This document shows, piece by piece, positions 9,910 to 20,689 of a stretch of 64,000 nucleotides of DNA. Each line of letters begins with the position of its first letter. The first letter of the stretch is position 1. The notes beneath the pieces are model-generated. The model was not told the origin of the DNA. It made no database searches and was given only the letters and a program-made list of their open reading frames with translations. Both the position numbers and the translations under genes were made by a program. The stretch comes from Aphrophora alni (taxonomy: Eukaryota; Arthropoda; Insecta; Hemiptera; Aphrophoridae): contig OY740772.1 of NCBI GenBank assembly GCA_963513935.1, positions 103,125,340-103,189,339 of the forward strand, in the 5' to 3' direction.

Positions 9910-11490
9910 TTTGGTGAGTATAGGCATGGCAACCACCCAGAGACCCTGGTCTATCACTTTGGTGAGTACAGGCATGCCAACCACCCAGATACCCTGGTCT
10001 ATCACTTTGGTGAGTACAGGCATGCCAACCACCCAGAGACCCTGGTCTATCACTTTGGTGAGTACATGCATGGCAACCACCCAGAGACCCTGGTCTATCA
10101 CTTTGGTGAGTACAGGCATGCCAACCATCCAGAGACCCTGGTCTATCACTTTGGTGAGTACAGGCATGCCAACCACCCAGATACCCTGGTCTATCACTTT
10201 GGTGAGTACAGGCATGCCAACCACCCAGAGACCCTGGTCTATCACTTTGGTGAGTACAGGCATGCCAACCACCCAGATACCCTGGTCTATCACTTTGGTG
10301 AGTACAGGCATGCCAACCACCCAGATACCCTGGTCTATCACTTTGGTGAGTACATGCATGGCAACCACCCAGAGACCCTGGTCTATCACTTTGGTGAGTA
10401 CATGCATGCCAACCATCCAGAGACCCTGGTCTATCACTTTGGTGAGTACAGGCATGCCAACCACTCAGAGACCCTGGTCTATCACTTTGGTGAGTACAGG
10501 CATGCCAACCACCCAGATACCCTGGTCTATCACTTTGGTGAGTACAGGCATGCCAACCACCCAGATACCCTGGTCTATCACTTTGGTGAGTACAGGCATG
10601 CCAACCACCCAGAGACCCTGGTCTATCACTTTGGTGAGTACAGGCATGCCAACCATCCAGAGACCCTGGTCTATCACTTTGGTGAGTACAGGCATGCCAA
10701 CCATCCAGAGACCCTGGTCTATCACTTTGGTGAGTACAGGCATGCCAACCACTCAGAGACCCTGGTCTATCACTTTGGTGAGTACAGGCATGCCAACCAC
10801 CCAGATACCCTGGTCTATCACTTTGGTGAGTACAGGCATGCCAACCACCCAGATACCCTGGTCTATCACTTTGGTGAGTACAGGCATGCCAACCACCCAG
10901 ATACCCTGGTCTATCACTTTGGTGAGTACAGGCATGCCAACCACCCAGATACCCTGGTCTATCACTTTGGTGAGTACAGGCATGCCAACCACCCAGAGAC
11001 CCTGGTCTATCACTTTGGTGAGTACAGGCATGCCAACCACCCAGATACCCTGGTCTATCACTTTGGTGAGTACAGGCATGCCAACCACCCAGATACCCTG
11101 GTCTATCACTTTGGTGAGTACATGCATGGCAACCACCCAGAGACCCTGGTCTATCACTTTGGTGAGTACATGCATGGCAACCACCCAGAGACCCTGGTCT
11201 ATCACTTTGGTGAGTACAGGCATGCCAACCATCCAGAGACCCAGGTCTATCACTTTGGTGAGTACAGGCATGCCAACCATCCAGAGACCCTGGTCTATCA
11301 CTTTGGTGAGTACAGGCATGCCAACCATCCAGAGACCCTGGTCTATCACTTTGGTGAGTACAGGCATGCCAACCATCCAGAGACCCTGGTCTATCACTTT
11401 GGTGAGTACAGGCATGCCAACCACCCAGAGACCCTGGTCTATCACTTTGGTGAGTACAGGCATGCCAACCACTCAGAGACCCTGGTCTAC
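9910..11490. repeat. 48-bp minisatellite, 33 units, derived from Fam-A terminus
   Basis: Thirty-three head-to-tail units of exactly 48 bp with no indels from first to last. Each unit runs 'tggtgagtacaggcatgcca' - 'accacccagagaccctggtc' - 'tatcactt'. Variants fall at a few positions: AGAGACC versus AGATACC, CCACCC versus CCATCC or CCACTC, GTACAGGC versus GTACATGC, and GCATGCC versus GCATGGC. Because 48 is a multiple of three and the unit lacks stops in those registers, two plus frames (558 and 480 codons) and one minus frame stay open; I do not regard these as genes. In inverted orientation the unit aligns with the last 48 bp or so of Fam-A, including its TCACTATAGTGAG end, and the array passes at 11485 into the matching inner part of an inverted Fam-A copy. 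Confidence 0.97.
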
Positions 11491-11550
11491 ATCTTTTTTT
11501 TCATTTAGTCTTGAGTTAGATCCCTCTCTCGTTTTTCCTATCGTATATTT
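11491..11550 (-). repeat. Fam-A copy, inner part, continuous with the minisatellite
   Basis: After the last unit the sequence reads 'tctacatcttttttttcatt' then 'tagtcttgagttagatccct' and 'ctcgtttttcctatc'. These are the same blocks that follow the terminus in inverted Fam-A copies at 42331-42420 and 62900-62950. The rest of the copy is missing. Confidence 0.82.
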
Positions 11551-12811
11551 TTTTCAAGGATTCTGAAATATTTTATACATAAGGGAAACTCTGTACTCCC
11601 TATAATGTTAGATTCTTACTCACTAAAAAACCAAACACCTCTCTGTTTCGTAGGATGAGTCGGAAATATTTATCTACGGTAACTTCTTACCAAGGATTTA
11701 TAGGAAAACTTATTGCAAAAAAAATGTACGATATGGCACTAAAAGATTAAAAATCTGACTAGAAAATATACCGCACAGGAAAACGTCAAGATATATCACA
11801 TGCAGGTGTGCAGACAGCTATACAAGTGAGTCAGTCAATGACAAATAATTCATTCATGTGTTATAAAGTACCATGTGATCGCTAACCTGGATAGCTGAAA
11901 GAATTATATAACATCACCGTAAAATCACTCTTAGACTTTTATCGAAGATTTTATTTAAGGCTAGAAGTTATTGCTGTGTTATTCAATTGCCACAGGTGTG
12001 TGTTGAAGGTTTTTACTGCAGCAAATCAACTACCAGGCTTTTGCGTGGGTTTCTATTGTGCACTGGTCTCTCCTATTCTGTCAACTGTAATTTGTTGTAA
12101 CATCCAAAAATTAATTATCTGTAATTAAATAAACTTTAACAAATAGAAAGAAGTTTATTGCCCATGGGTTTCCAATATAACATATTGTGAAGAAATGAAA
12201 AAAAAAGAAAAGAAAAAAGAAGTTATTATTTAGTGCACAAATTTAAATTAAAAACTTGTTTCTGTTTATATTAAGACTTTAAATTTTCAAAAGAAAAACC
12301 ACCAAAATAATTAATTTGGTTTAATTATTTTAACTTCTTTTATAAACCTCCAAATAAATTATTTGTGAAAAAATATTGTATAAGGTTACTAAACAAAAAA
12401 TTAAAAAATAACAATGATTTTATCTTCCAAGAAATCTAAGCTAATAAGAACAATTCTTGTATGTTTGTAAATTGTATCACGTCAAAATATTTATAGTGAT
12501 GCAGTTATAGCAATCATGAGGTACTCCCGAACTACACCTTTCTTTATCTAGTCTTGGACTAGGTCTTTCATTTTCTTTTCTTATACGTTCTTTACACAAA
12601 TGGTTTACCATTGTGGAAGAAGCTATTATAGCAACGTTTGCTGATCACACAAGAAGAGTGCAAAGTATCTAAGCAGATTTGAGGTGCGGAAAGAACTCGT
12701 TAAATTAAAAAGAGAGAAAATTTTGATATTAAATTTAGAAACATCCAATATTCGGAAGGCATTCTGATCTATCCGTACGTAAAAAGCTCCTTACACAGAG
12801 TATTTCGTAGA
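11551..12811. other. AT-rich unassigned interval
   Basis: A-rich and T-rich stretches at 12110-12440; no coding or RNA feature seen. Confidence 0.5.
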
Positions 12812-12947
12812 TTAGGTTAGGTTAGGTTAGGTTAGGTTAGAGTAGGTTAGGTTAGGTTAGGTTAGGTTAGGTTAGGTTAGAGTAGGTTAGGTTAGGTTGG
12901 GTTAGGTTAGGTTAGGTTAGGTTAGGTTGTGTTAGGTTAGGTTAGGA
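12812..12947 (+). repeat. Interstitial TTAGG telomere-like array, longest in window
   Basis: About 27 TTAGG pentamers. The variant 'ttagagtagg' occurs twice exactly 40 bp apart, pointing to an internal eight-unit duplication; single TTGGG and TTGTG variants lie near the right end. Flanks are non-repetitive. Confidence 0.96.
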
Positions 12948-13612
12948 AATGATTTGATATACGCATTTTGTATATTACGTTTTAAAAGAGCATCGAAAAT
13001 AAAGACATTATTTTTTATATTTTCAAAATGGCGGCCGTTTAAAATATTTAATAATAATTACCTCAAAAACCATTACTTTACACAAAAATCACACGATACA
13101 AAAAAAAGTTCTTTTTTATTGACAAAAAACAGAAAACTAATGATTTCTTGGTGAAGGTTTAGAACCAAAATATTTATGAATTATAATACTTTTAATACAA
13201 AGGTAAAGGTCACTGCTCTGAATTGCATAAGCAATTCAAATGTGACTCTTAACTATTTCAAAATGGAGCCAATTTAATTTTGTTCGTGCAAAATATCTCG
13301 AAACATGTACAAAAATATAAATTGTATTTATTAGACAAACCTACAATAAAGTTTAAGTATCAATATTTTAGGTGTCGCAAACAAAAGCGTTGCGAGTGGA
13401 AATTCCTTTACATGTATAGCTTCCAAGACACACTATACTATCACGTATAGCGCGCTGACACAAACGAAAGTAAGCACACACGAACCTGTGCACATTCACT
13501 CAGAAGCTCCAATAAATCAAAAAATACTATTAAAAGCAATTCTAGGAAATGATTTTAATTTAAAACTAAGTGACTTTATCGTTTTCCTCATAGGGAAAAG
13601 CAAATTAACTAA
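12948..13612. other. Unassigned interval with short Fam-B fragment
   Basis: 'tttcaaaatggcggccgttt' near 13020 resembles the Fam-B centre. A 66-codon frame (12954-13154) has no recognisable content. Confidence 0.4.
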
Positions 13613-13672
13613 GTTAGGTTAGGTTAGGTTATATTAGGTTAGGTTAGGTTAGGTTAGGTTAGGTTAGGTTAA
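13613..13672 (+). repeat. Interstitial TTAGG telomere-like array
   Basis: Eleven or twelve TTAGG units with one TATTAGG interruption, about 665 bp to the right of the longest array and in the same orientation. Confidence 0.93.
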
Positions 13673-14284
13673 TCTACAAGCAAATGATTCGAACTTGAAT
13701 TAACGAACAAATTTTCGTAAAAAATACTAAGCATGAAAGACCATTGAGGGTAGGTAAAACAGACGAGAGAAGACTTGAAATAACAGACGGAGATAAAACT
13801 TAGATAAGAAATATTATTCACCTTTGTTTCAAATGATTTTATGCTCCATAACTCCATGATTTTGACGATGTTTACAGTGTTTGGTAATAATATAGTAAAA
13901 TATACTGTCTTGGATGTTCTCGGTCCCTAGAACACCTCCGTTTATAACATAATACGCAATAAGTGTATAACATGAGAAGATAGAAATAATTAATATTCTT
14001 ACAGTGCTTTTCGTTATAAGAGTCCTCCCTTATCAAATGTATGTGAATTGGTGCAAACATTGTGCACGTTTTCTTACTCTATTCACAATCGAAATACTAA
14101 ACAATTGTCAGTAGGGTAGTTGTCAATAAAGTGAAAATTAACCATGGACACTGTCTTACGTGAAAAATATTTATATATTTAAATAGAGACTAAACTTGCT
14201 TCTCTTGTTCTATAGACACGTCCTAATCTAATTCTTAACAACGGCTTTCAAAGTTTTTTCCCGCTATTTGTATTTTGTACACAG
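13673..14284. other. Unassigned interval
   Basis: Two 62-codon minus frames (13669-13857, 13872-14060) lack motifs. Nothing else supported. Confidence 0.45.
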
Positions 14285-14960
14285 ATTTGGTCATTACTTT
14301 AATAAAATTTGAACGAAAACGGTCGAATAAATTTTGAGAAATTTCGTATTTACTAACAGCCCCATGTCGATTTTATTTCTTTATGAACTTTATGAACTTA
14401 AGTAAGAACCGGAATTTTTGGAGATACCGTTTAACGGTTCTTAAAGGCTACAATTGTACAAAATTTGATTAAAATAGTTATATTAAATTTTGAGAAATTA
14501 CGAATTTTACAGCCCCCTGGTCGATTTTATTTGTTTTATAACAAAAGCTCACAACCAAAGCTTTTGAAAAAATATAGTTTACAATTATTAAAGGCTAAAA
14601 CTGTACAACATTATATCAAAATCGTTATTCCCAATTTTGAGAAATTAAGTATTTTATAACAACCCCTTGGTATATTTTATTTGTTATTTAACGATAATAC
14701 AAGAACTGGCATTTTTGGAAAAATATAGTTTAACCAATATTAGAGGCTAAAACTGTACAACATTTTATCAAAATCGTTATTCCCAATTTTGAGAAATTAA
14801 GTATTTTATAACAACCCCATGGTATATTTTATTTGATATTTAACTATAACTCAAGAACTGGCATTATTTGAGAGATATCGTGTAACAGTTCTTAGAGGCT
14901 ACAAATTGTACTGATCAAAATGCCAATTTTGAAAAATATTAATTTTATGGCTTTTCATTA
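14285..14960 (+). repeat. Tandem array of about 150-bp units built from Fam-C sequence
   Basis: Four to five diverged units. The landmark 'ggctaaaactgtacaac' or its variants falls at about 14446, 14591, 14742 and 14893, giving spacings of 145, 151 and 151 bp. Each unit holds 'attttgagaaatta', then 'acaacccc(a/t)tggtatattttattt' and 'caagaactggcattt'. Single-copy relatives occur at 47640-47890, 52100-52400 and 58800-58990. Confidence 0.85.
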
Positions 14961-15554
14961 CTCCAATTAATTACTCCAAAATAGCAAAAATTTTTTTTTA
15001 GTTACTAAAAAAATGAAGGAAGAAGAGTCCCGAGATATCCTTACATACCAAATTGGATTAATAGATCCACGTTTCCATAATTTTAAGATTTTCTCTAACA
15101 ACAACTACCCCTAAATTTTAATTTACGGTAAAATATTTTTTTAAACTCCCCGGAAAATAATCCCAATTTCAAAACAATCAAAATTGAGTCACTTGTTTCA
15201 GCTAAGTAATGAGAGAAGAGTATTATTTTTATTTATCCCCACTGATATCGCTATTCGTCACATAATATTCTTTAAATTAAGTACAAGTGAGAAAAATAAA
15301 AGTTTGCTTGTTATATAAACATGAAGTGTGTTGGAACTAAATTAGGCCACACAATCAATAAAGATGGATGAAACTCTCGAACATTGTCATAACCATAACG
15401 TAAACAAGATTCTATCTAGGAAATTAATAAATTTTATCAAGCAAATATTTATGACGTAGAAGGAATGAAAACACTGTAGAACATACTTCGTCTTAGATTT
15501 AATTATTTTATTATAATTAATTAGGTTTTATTAGTTTTACTTACCCGGTATACG
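14961..15554. other. Unassigned interval
   Basis: AT-rich; no feature recognised. Confidence 0.45.
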
Positions 15555-15830
15555 AAATATAGAGCAACTTTCGTAATTGGAAATAAATCGAATTATTAAC
15601 ACGAGGTATGAAGAAAAACTGTTTAAAATGGCCGTCGATATTTTGGCATTTTTAAATCGATTTTTATGAATTTCTATAGAGTTCTATATGAACATACTGC
15701 AGTCCCTTATACCACATTTAATATTCTTAATTTTTGTGTCCGGTTACTTAGATACAGATGACAACGGAAGGTCATGAAACGTGAAATCAATCGATTTTTT
15801 TCCAAACTAAACTTCGTATTTTGAGTATGA
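15555..15830 (+). repeat. Fam-B dispersed repeat copy, 3' half
   Basis: 'acgaggtatgaagaaaaact' then 'gtttaaaatggccgtc', 'aaatcgatttttatgaattt', 'agatacagatgacaacgg' and 'catgaaacgtgaaatc' follow the block order of the 36480-36730 copy. Confidence 0.68.
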
Positions 15831-16944
15831 AAAATGACACTCTGTTATTTTTCTACAAATCTATGTTTTAGTGTAAAAAAATTACAGATTTATTATAACG
15901 CTAAAAACTAGCAAGAACTTTACAAGAAAACAATACCCAATATATTACAAAGTAGAAACATGTAACTACAAACTTACCAGTCAGATGAACAAATTGGACG
16001 AATCTGAAAACAGAAAGAATAACAATTTATTAAAAACAACATTCATCTAAAACATAATACCATATCAAAATGGAAACTAATAATGGTTGTCAATCAAACA
16101 TCTGACATTAAAATTAATTAATTGTTAGTCCGTGAAGAAATTCAATGAAAACGCAAAATTAATTGTTTTTTTATACAGAGTGTCTCAAAAGTTTGGAAAC
16201 GGTTTTATAACATCTGTTATAGACAAACTGTGCCTGCGACTTTGTCTGCTTGGAAGTCGGGTTAGTTTTCACAAATATATAAAGTAAGTAGTTATTAAAG
16301 CATTTTTAATTTTCCTTTCTAAACCAATATAAAATGGATAGCAACAACTAAATATTCCTAAACAAACTCATGAGTGCTAGTGGTAAACAAGTGTCAATAC
16401 AATGAGTTTTGGAGGAAAGATGTAAAATGTTCACAGAGAATTAAAAATCTCTATTTGTATCGATAATCAATATTATTCCGAGTCGCATCCCACGGCAGAT
16501 ATGGAACTAAAACCGCTTATAATTTTGACAACTCTAAAGCAAATTTTAATAATTCTTTCAATTTTAAAAACTTTTACATGTGTACCAACTTGAATATTGA
16601 TTAAACGTATTATTAAAGCAATTTCAATTTTTTTTCAATAGAGTAAAACTTGATCAAAAACCGTATGAAAATCAGCAGTTTTCGAAATTACAAGCTGTCA
16701 AACAGATAAGACTGACAGAGAGACGACTGGTATAAGTAAGGGAGAAGCACTTAGTACTTAGTATTCTACAACAGATATGAATATCAAGTGATTTAACCCA
16801 CACATTTAGTCAAAAAATTAATAGATATTTCGAGATATGGTAAAAATATACCCGATTTGATCAAAATATGTCTAGTCGTTTTGGGCGCATAGGTGACAGA
16901 GAGATACCACTTTTTGAACTCAAGAGACCTAAAAACATATATTT
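15831..16944. other. Unassigned interval with a mariner-like terminus
   Basis: At about 16177 'tacagagtgtctcaaaagtt' resembles mariner-type inverted-repeat ends; no partner end was found close by. Otherwise no feature. Confidence 0.35.
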
Positions 16945-17745
16945 CCAACAAAATTGTCACTCTTTCAAAATTATTATAAAAATTCTATGCACATCTATTA
17001 AAGTATTTAATTGCAGTTTCGTCTACAGAGCGACATCATCAAACATTCCACGTTAATAATTCACTACCACGTATGTATTTTATGTAAAGTAGGGAAAGTT
17101 AGACTATATAAAGTCTGATGATGTCTCTTTGTAGACGAAACTATTTCCAACAAAATTGTTACTGTTTCAATTATTATAAAAATTGTATGCACATCTATTA
17201 AAGCATTTAATTGCAGTTTCGTCTACAGAGCGACATCATCAAACATTCCACGTTAATAATTCACTACCACGTATGTATTTTATGTAAAGTAGGGAAAGTT
17301 AGACTATATAAAGTCTGATGATGTCTCTTTGTAGACGAAACCATTTCAAACAAAATTGTCACTGTTTCAATTATTATAAAAATTGTATGCACATCTATTA
17401 AAGTATTTAATTGCAGTTTCGTCTACAGAGCGACATCATCAAACATTCTACGTTAATAATTCACTACCACGTATGTATTTTATGTAAAGTAGGGAAAGTT
17501 AGACTATATAAAGTCTGATGATGTCTCTTTGTAGACGAAACCATTTCAAACAAAATTGTCACTGTTTCAATTATTATAAAAATTGTATGCACATCTATTA
17601 AAGTATACAATTGCAGTTTCGTCTACAGAGCGACATCATCAAACATTCCACGTAAATAATTCACTACCACGTATGTATTTTATGTAAAGTAAGGAAAGTT
17701 AGACAATATAAAGTCTGATGATGTCTCTTTGTAGACGAAACCATC
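16945..17745. repeat. 200-bp tandem array of hairpin modules, four units
   Basis: Four units with a period of exactly 200 bp: 'ttgcagtttcgtctac' starts at 17011, 17211, 17411 and 17611. In each unit a palindromic module of about 129 bp (17013-17141 in the first) has arms 'gtttcgtctacagag...gacatcatc' and 'gatgatgtctctttgtagac' - 'gaaac', separated from the next by a spacer of about 70 bp ('attattataaaaattgtatg' and flanks). The right arm has the pattern CTGATGA, T, GTCT-loop-AGAC, GAAA, a hammerhead-like core, but no cleavage triplet of the expected kind follows. Units differ by only a few substitutions. Confidence 0.95.
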
Positions 17746-17829
17746 AATACAAAGGTCTGTTGACGTGACGAAAGGTATTTATATAATATGTATGCCTATG
17801 CGGATTTTTAAAGCAACAAAATAACTTTC

Positions 17830-17960
17830 AACAAGGAAGGAACCGGGTTCAGATCCCATACTCCCCGCTTTCTCTACACTCTACAGCCAACTAAAAGCAA
17901 TGCCAGTCCTCAACTTAGAGGAGTGTTAATAGGATTATAAAAGGCGACGGAGATAAAGAG
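17830..17960 (+). repeat. Possible tRNA-derived SINE fragment
   Basis: 'accgggttcagatcccat' resembles a Pol III B box / T-arm. The following 'tctacactctacagccaac' and 'gcaatgccagtcc' partly match the sequence after a B-box-like motif at 50515. No complete tRNA fold or clear A box. Confidence 0.3.
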
Positions 17961-19029
17961 GATATCCGCTGTTTAGAGGCAATCAAAGAGTTCCTTACAC
18001 TGAAGCCTCGTGTACATATAACCGATATATCTCTTGTAGTAAAGTCTATGCTGTTTCCTCATTAGATACTCGTCTGACTTCAATTTACGTGCTTAGTTTG
18101 CAATTAAATCTAATACTATTCTAGTATGTTTTTGCATTTTATTTTGTAAACTGGTCGAAGGATTTTGTTAAAACTATCTATCATTTTATAGTAAGTATGT
18201 TGCGGACCAAAAAAATCGGAGTTTTTTAAATGATGTCTGCCGCATTTACAGAGGAGTTCAAACACGTGGACCGATTTAAATCAAACTTAGTATATGGACT
18301 GGTTTTTTTTAGAGATACTCATAAGAAACACAAAATTAGAATTTTCTCAAAATCGGATGTTACGATTTAGATCAAAATTTTGTTTAGGTCTACAAAATCC
18401 TCTAAGCACACAAACATTGAACACCTTTCTTTCAAAATGCCGGTTCATGAGAGCTATCGGTAAATACACAAGCATAGAGCTGTTATAAAATACTTAATTT
18501 ATCAAAATCAGCACTACCGATTTCGTTCAAATTTTAGTGAAATCTGAACTCTAATTACCACGTGCAAAATCACAAGAAATATTATTACGGTTCTGGAATA
18601 ATTGAACCTCGCCCGCTACGACTAAAAACTCGATTTAATCAAATACTATTTTCTGGTTTTAAAGTTATTTGATAATGGTGGGTTCAATACCATTTACACT
18701 GATTTATGTTTCTGTTACAAGTGGATAATTGGGTGTACTTGAGGGCCTTGTAATCTATAAAGCTAATAAATCATAACAAAGAACTGATTAACAACTTATG
18801 AAATGATAAACAACTTTGTTATTAGATGTTGTACAAACGTCCAAATTCAGTTGTAACTGGGAAGCTCCTCGGAGTATGAACAAGGACACTTGTTACCGGT
18901 ATTTAATTTATCGGGGTCTATTATGTTGGGTTTATTATTTGTGGGTATCATTGTAAACCATGTGTATTTTGTGACGTCTGAAGAATCTCCCACGTGAAGC
19001 GAAATCCTTCTAGTAAAATTATAAAATCA
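17961..19029. other. Unassigned interval with Fam-C-like stretch
   Basis: 18200-18600 shows Fam-C phrases: 'gaccgatttaaatcaaactt', 'tctcaaaatcgg', 'gatttcgttcaaattttag'. The rest is unassigned. Confidence 0.45.
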
Positions 19030-19240
19030 ATTTGTGTTTTGTTTTAATAAAAGCGATACCTCTCTCGGTCATCATCGCCTTACTAAAAAAAAAAACATTC
19101 AAATACATACAACCCCTCTTAGCCCTCAATTATAAGAATTTGATAAGGGAGACCTGGTAAGAAAGACGAAAGATAAAGATTTAACCCAACACCACATGAA
19201 TAAAGGTCCAGCTAGAGTCACACCCGTACTTGAGTGAGGT
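19030..19240 (+). repeat. Fam-A SINE-like repeat copy
   Basis: Head 'gttttaataaaagcgatacc', 'ctctcggtcatcatcgcctt', A-run, 'gggagacctggtaagaaaga', 'atttaacccaacaccacatg', then a shortened tail ending near 'cacccgtacttgagtgag'. Confidence 0.8.
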
Positions 19241-19551
19241 CTTGGAGGAGATGTTATCGTCCGGTTAAAGTTATGTTAGGTTAGGTTATATATTTAGCAT
19301 TATTTAGGCTATACTTTTAAAGCGTTAAGACGGTAATTGTAAACACTTATTAACATAGGACATTTTAGACTGTTATAAATACAATTAATTTTGTTTTATA
19401 TCGATGTTTTCGTAGGTATTTAAATGTCTGTCCTTGTTCCTGAACTGGAGTTTAATGCACATATCACCGTACACATACATGATTGGAAGATGTACTCCGT
19501 AAGGAATGACATCAAAGCGTGTTCATATTGAACTTCGCAGACTTCAAATAT

Positions 19552-19690
19552 TCTAATAGCGGCAGGGACAGAAAAGAGCAAGACTTGATAGAGACATGAT
19601 TAAAAAAAAGAAGAGAGAGATTTAACCAAAGAGTAGATTTAAAAACCTGTAGACCCAGATAGGGTTCCTTGAAATTGCCACGCCCAGTTT
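19552..19690 (+). repeat. Fam-A copy, 5'-truncated
   Basis: Starts in the core ('ctaatagcggcagggacag'), keeps 'agagagagatttaacc', 'cctgtagacccagatagggt' and 'aaattgccacgccc'. Confidence 0.72.
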
Positions 19691-20139
19691 GTCTCATATA
19701 TCGTAACTAATGATACAAATATCAAATTTGTCTAAGTCAAACAAATTCTTAGTTGGATCTGAGGTTTGAAAATGTCGACCTACATTGATAGTAATTTTAA
19801 AATCTAATGGAAATTCCTGCTCTCTAAACTTCTGTGCCCAGATAAATTAATACAGAGCCCTTTTAGATTTTTTATTAAAATTCTCTTATCCCGCTGTGAT
19901 AGTTTCTTGTAGAACAGAATTTCGTCGGTTTTGTATAATTTGACAATGTCTTCACGCCTCCTCGGCGGTGAGCAATGTATTGTTGCAGCAGACCAGTAAC
20001 AAGATGCAGCAGTAGGGTAGAATTTTAACCAATCGAGAAGGAGTTCCCAATAAAATTCAGGGCCAAATTCTGGGGAAAACGATAAAACCCTTTTAGGGTA
20101 GAACTTGGATACTTCTGACATTCCTCAACCCAAAAATAG
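19691..20139. other. Unassigned interval with a 105-codon minus frame
   Basis: A minus-strand frame at 19804-20121 (SPEFGPEFYWELLLDWLKFY and flanks) shows no motif that I recognise. It abuts a LINE 3' remnant on the other strand and may simply be chance. Confidence 0.35.
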
Positions 20140-20322
20140 AACTAGATGGGACTACAGCAACTATAATAAAACTGCAAGCTACATAATGTCTGATTGTACG
20201 GCTCTTACAGACAAAAGATTTAATTTGTTTTGAGCAAAAGCACCTACTGAACTCTTGCAACATGAGTTAATCAGTGAATTAATAAAACTTGAGGAGACTA
20301 ATCTCCTAGGTTAGAACCTTAG
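20140..20322 (+). pseudogene. LINE 3'-end remnant (RNase H-type tail)
   Basis: Plus-strand frames read YIMSDCTALTDKRFNLF and, after a shift, ELISELIKLEETNLL. They match the C-terminal signature seen at 2520-2965 and 29150-29650: H/Y-I-x-x-x-C-x-A-L-x-x-K-R, then E-L-x-S-x-L-I-x-L-I-E-E-T-x-L at the end of the ORF. The zinc-knuckle first half is eroded. Only the last 60 or so codons survive. Confidence 0.6.
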
Positions 20323-20540
20323 TTGTACAAGTCGTGGTACACAATGCTAAATCTAAACTTTGGTTCCAGCAGAATAGCTATTACTGTATTTTTTGTAAAG
20401 TTTGACAAGAAACCGGTTTTAATTTTGGGTCATGTTATTCCTTTTTAATTATGACAAAGTTAGTTAAGTTTAATTTTAAACTATATCATTTCAACGTTTT
20501 GTTTTGATGTGAAAAGTAGCCTACAATTTTGTTTATTCCT

Positions 20541-20689
20541 TGTTGTTTATAGGTGAAAAACCCTTCAGTCGTCAAAGCCTTATTAAAAAAAAAAAAAGGA
20601 AGAAAGCTACATAAAATAAAGATACCTAACCCTTGAATCCTCTAATACCACAAAGGTCAGAAGAAAACAAGAGAGACCTGATTGGAAGG
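20541..20689 (+). repeat. Fam-A copy, left part, split by an insertion
   Basis: 'ccttgttgtttataggtgaa', 'gtcgtcaaagccttatt', A-run, 'gaatcctctaataccacaaa' and 'gagagacctgattggaag'. The copy resumes at 21216 after an insertion of about 0.5 kb. Confidence 0.8.

Noticed and set aside
9910..11490. CRISPR array
   Set aside because: Direct repeats abut with no unique spacers, there are no cas genes, and the context is eukaryotic.
9890..11566. 558-codon open frame as a secreted or structural repeat protein
   Set aside because: It consists entirely of the 48-bp minisatellite, two other frames are equally open, there is no signal peptide or unique domain, and the DNA derives from the end of a noncoding repeat.
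12812..12947. True chromosome end
   Set aside because: The TTAGG array is short, imperfect and flanked on both sides by ordinary sequence.
17838..17870. tRNA gene at the B-box-like motif
   Set aside because: No matching A box at tRNA spacing and no cloverleaf arms; kept only as a possible SINE trace.
19804..20121. 105-codon minus frame as a gene
   Set aside because: No domain recognised and it lies beside decayed LINE sequence; no splice or promoter support.
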